A stretch of 5,800 nt of DNA from an uncultured Coriobacteriaceae bacterium. Its GTDB lineage: Bacteria; Actinomycetota; Coriobacteriia; Coriobacteriales; UMGS124. Positions 5,798 to 5,800 of the stretch are shown in pieces. Below the pieces are notes generated by a model. The model did not search any database, had not been told where the DNA came from, and saw nothing but the letters and a program-made list of their open reading frames with translations. The stretch spans positions 1 through 5,800 of the forward strand of contig CACZRK010000309.1 in NCBI GenBank assembly GCA_902783515.1, read 5' to 3'. The position numbers and the translations under genes are program-made. Within the stretch, counting starts at the first letter, position 1, and each line of letters opens with the position of its first letter.

Positions 5798-5800
5798 TTC

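Overview
The window is very GC-rich. Almost every third codon position is G or C, and it is packed with same-strand genes that overlap by a few bases. This suggests a high-GC Actinomycetota. A coriobacterial lineage (Olsenella/Atopobium/Collinsella-like) is my best guess, but no marker gene here proves it. I see no rRNA, tRNA, CRISPR array, insertion sequence or phage gene.

All readable genes lie on the + strand and look like one operon. (1) Positions 1-93: probably the last codons of an upstream gene, whose stop overlaps the next start. (2) 90-1256: a WecE/RffA-type aminotransferase that makes dTDP-4-amino-4,6-dideoxygalactose (dTDP-Fuc4N). (3) 1250-2608: an ATP-grasp carboxylate-amine ligase. 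(4) 2605-3639: an ArnC/DPM-type family 2 glycosyltransferase with two C-terminal membrane helices, expected to act on a polyprenyl phosphate. (5) 3636-4883: a fold-type III PLP decarboxylase of the DAP/ornithine decarboxylase superfamily with altered active-site motifs. (6) 4880-5404 and (7) 5401-5754: two small four-helix EamA/SMR-type membrane proteins resembling the ArnE/ArnF flippase subunits. The last 46 bases hold no gene but contain a near-perfect palindrome.

Read together, the genes resemble a rewired version of the Gram-negative Arn (L-Ara4N) pathway. The aminotransferase makes a nucleotide 4-amino sugar. The ATP-grasp enzyme probably puts an acyl or aminoacyl group on the sugar amine. 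The decarboxylase may trim that group or supply its precursor. The ArnC-like transferase would move the sugar onto undecaprenyl phosphate, and the paired small membrane proteins would flip it outward for attachment to a surface polymer. The family calls are well supported by the sequence. The joint pathway, its substrate and its acceptor are inference. RmlA/RmlB-type enzymes that make the keto-sugar precursor, and an extracellular GT-C transferase that uses the lipid-linked sugar, are not in the window and would be expected nearby or elsewhere.
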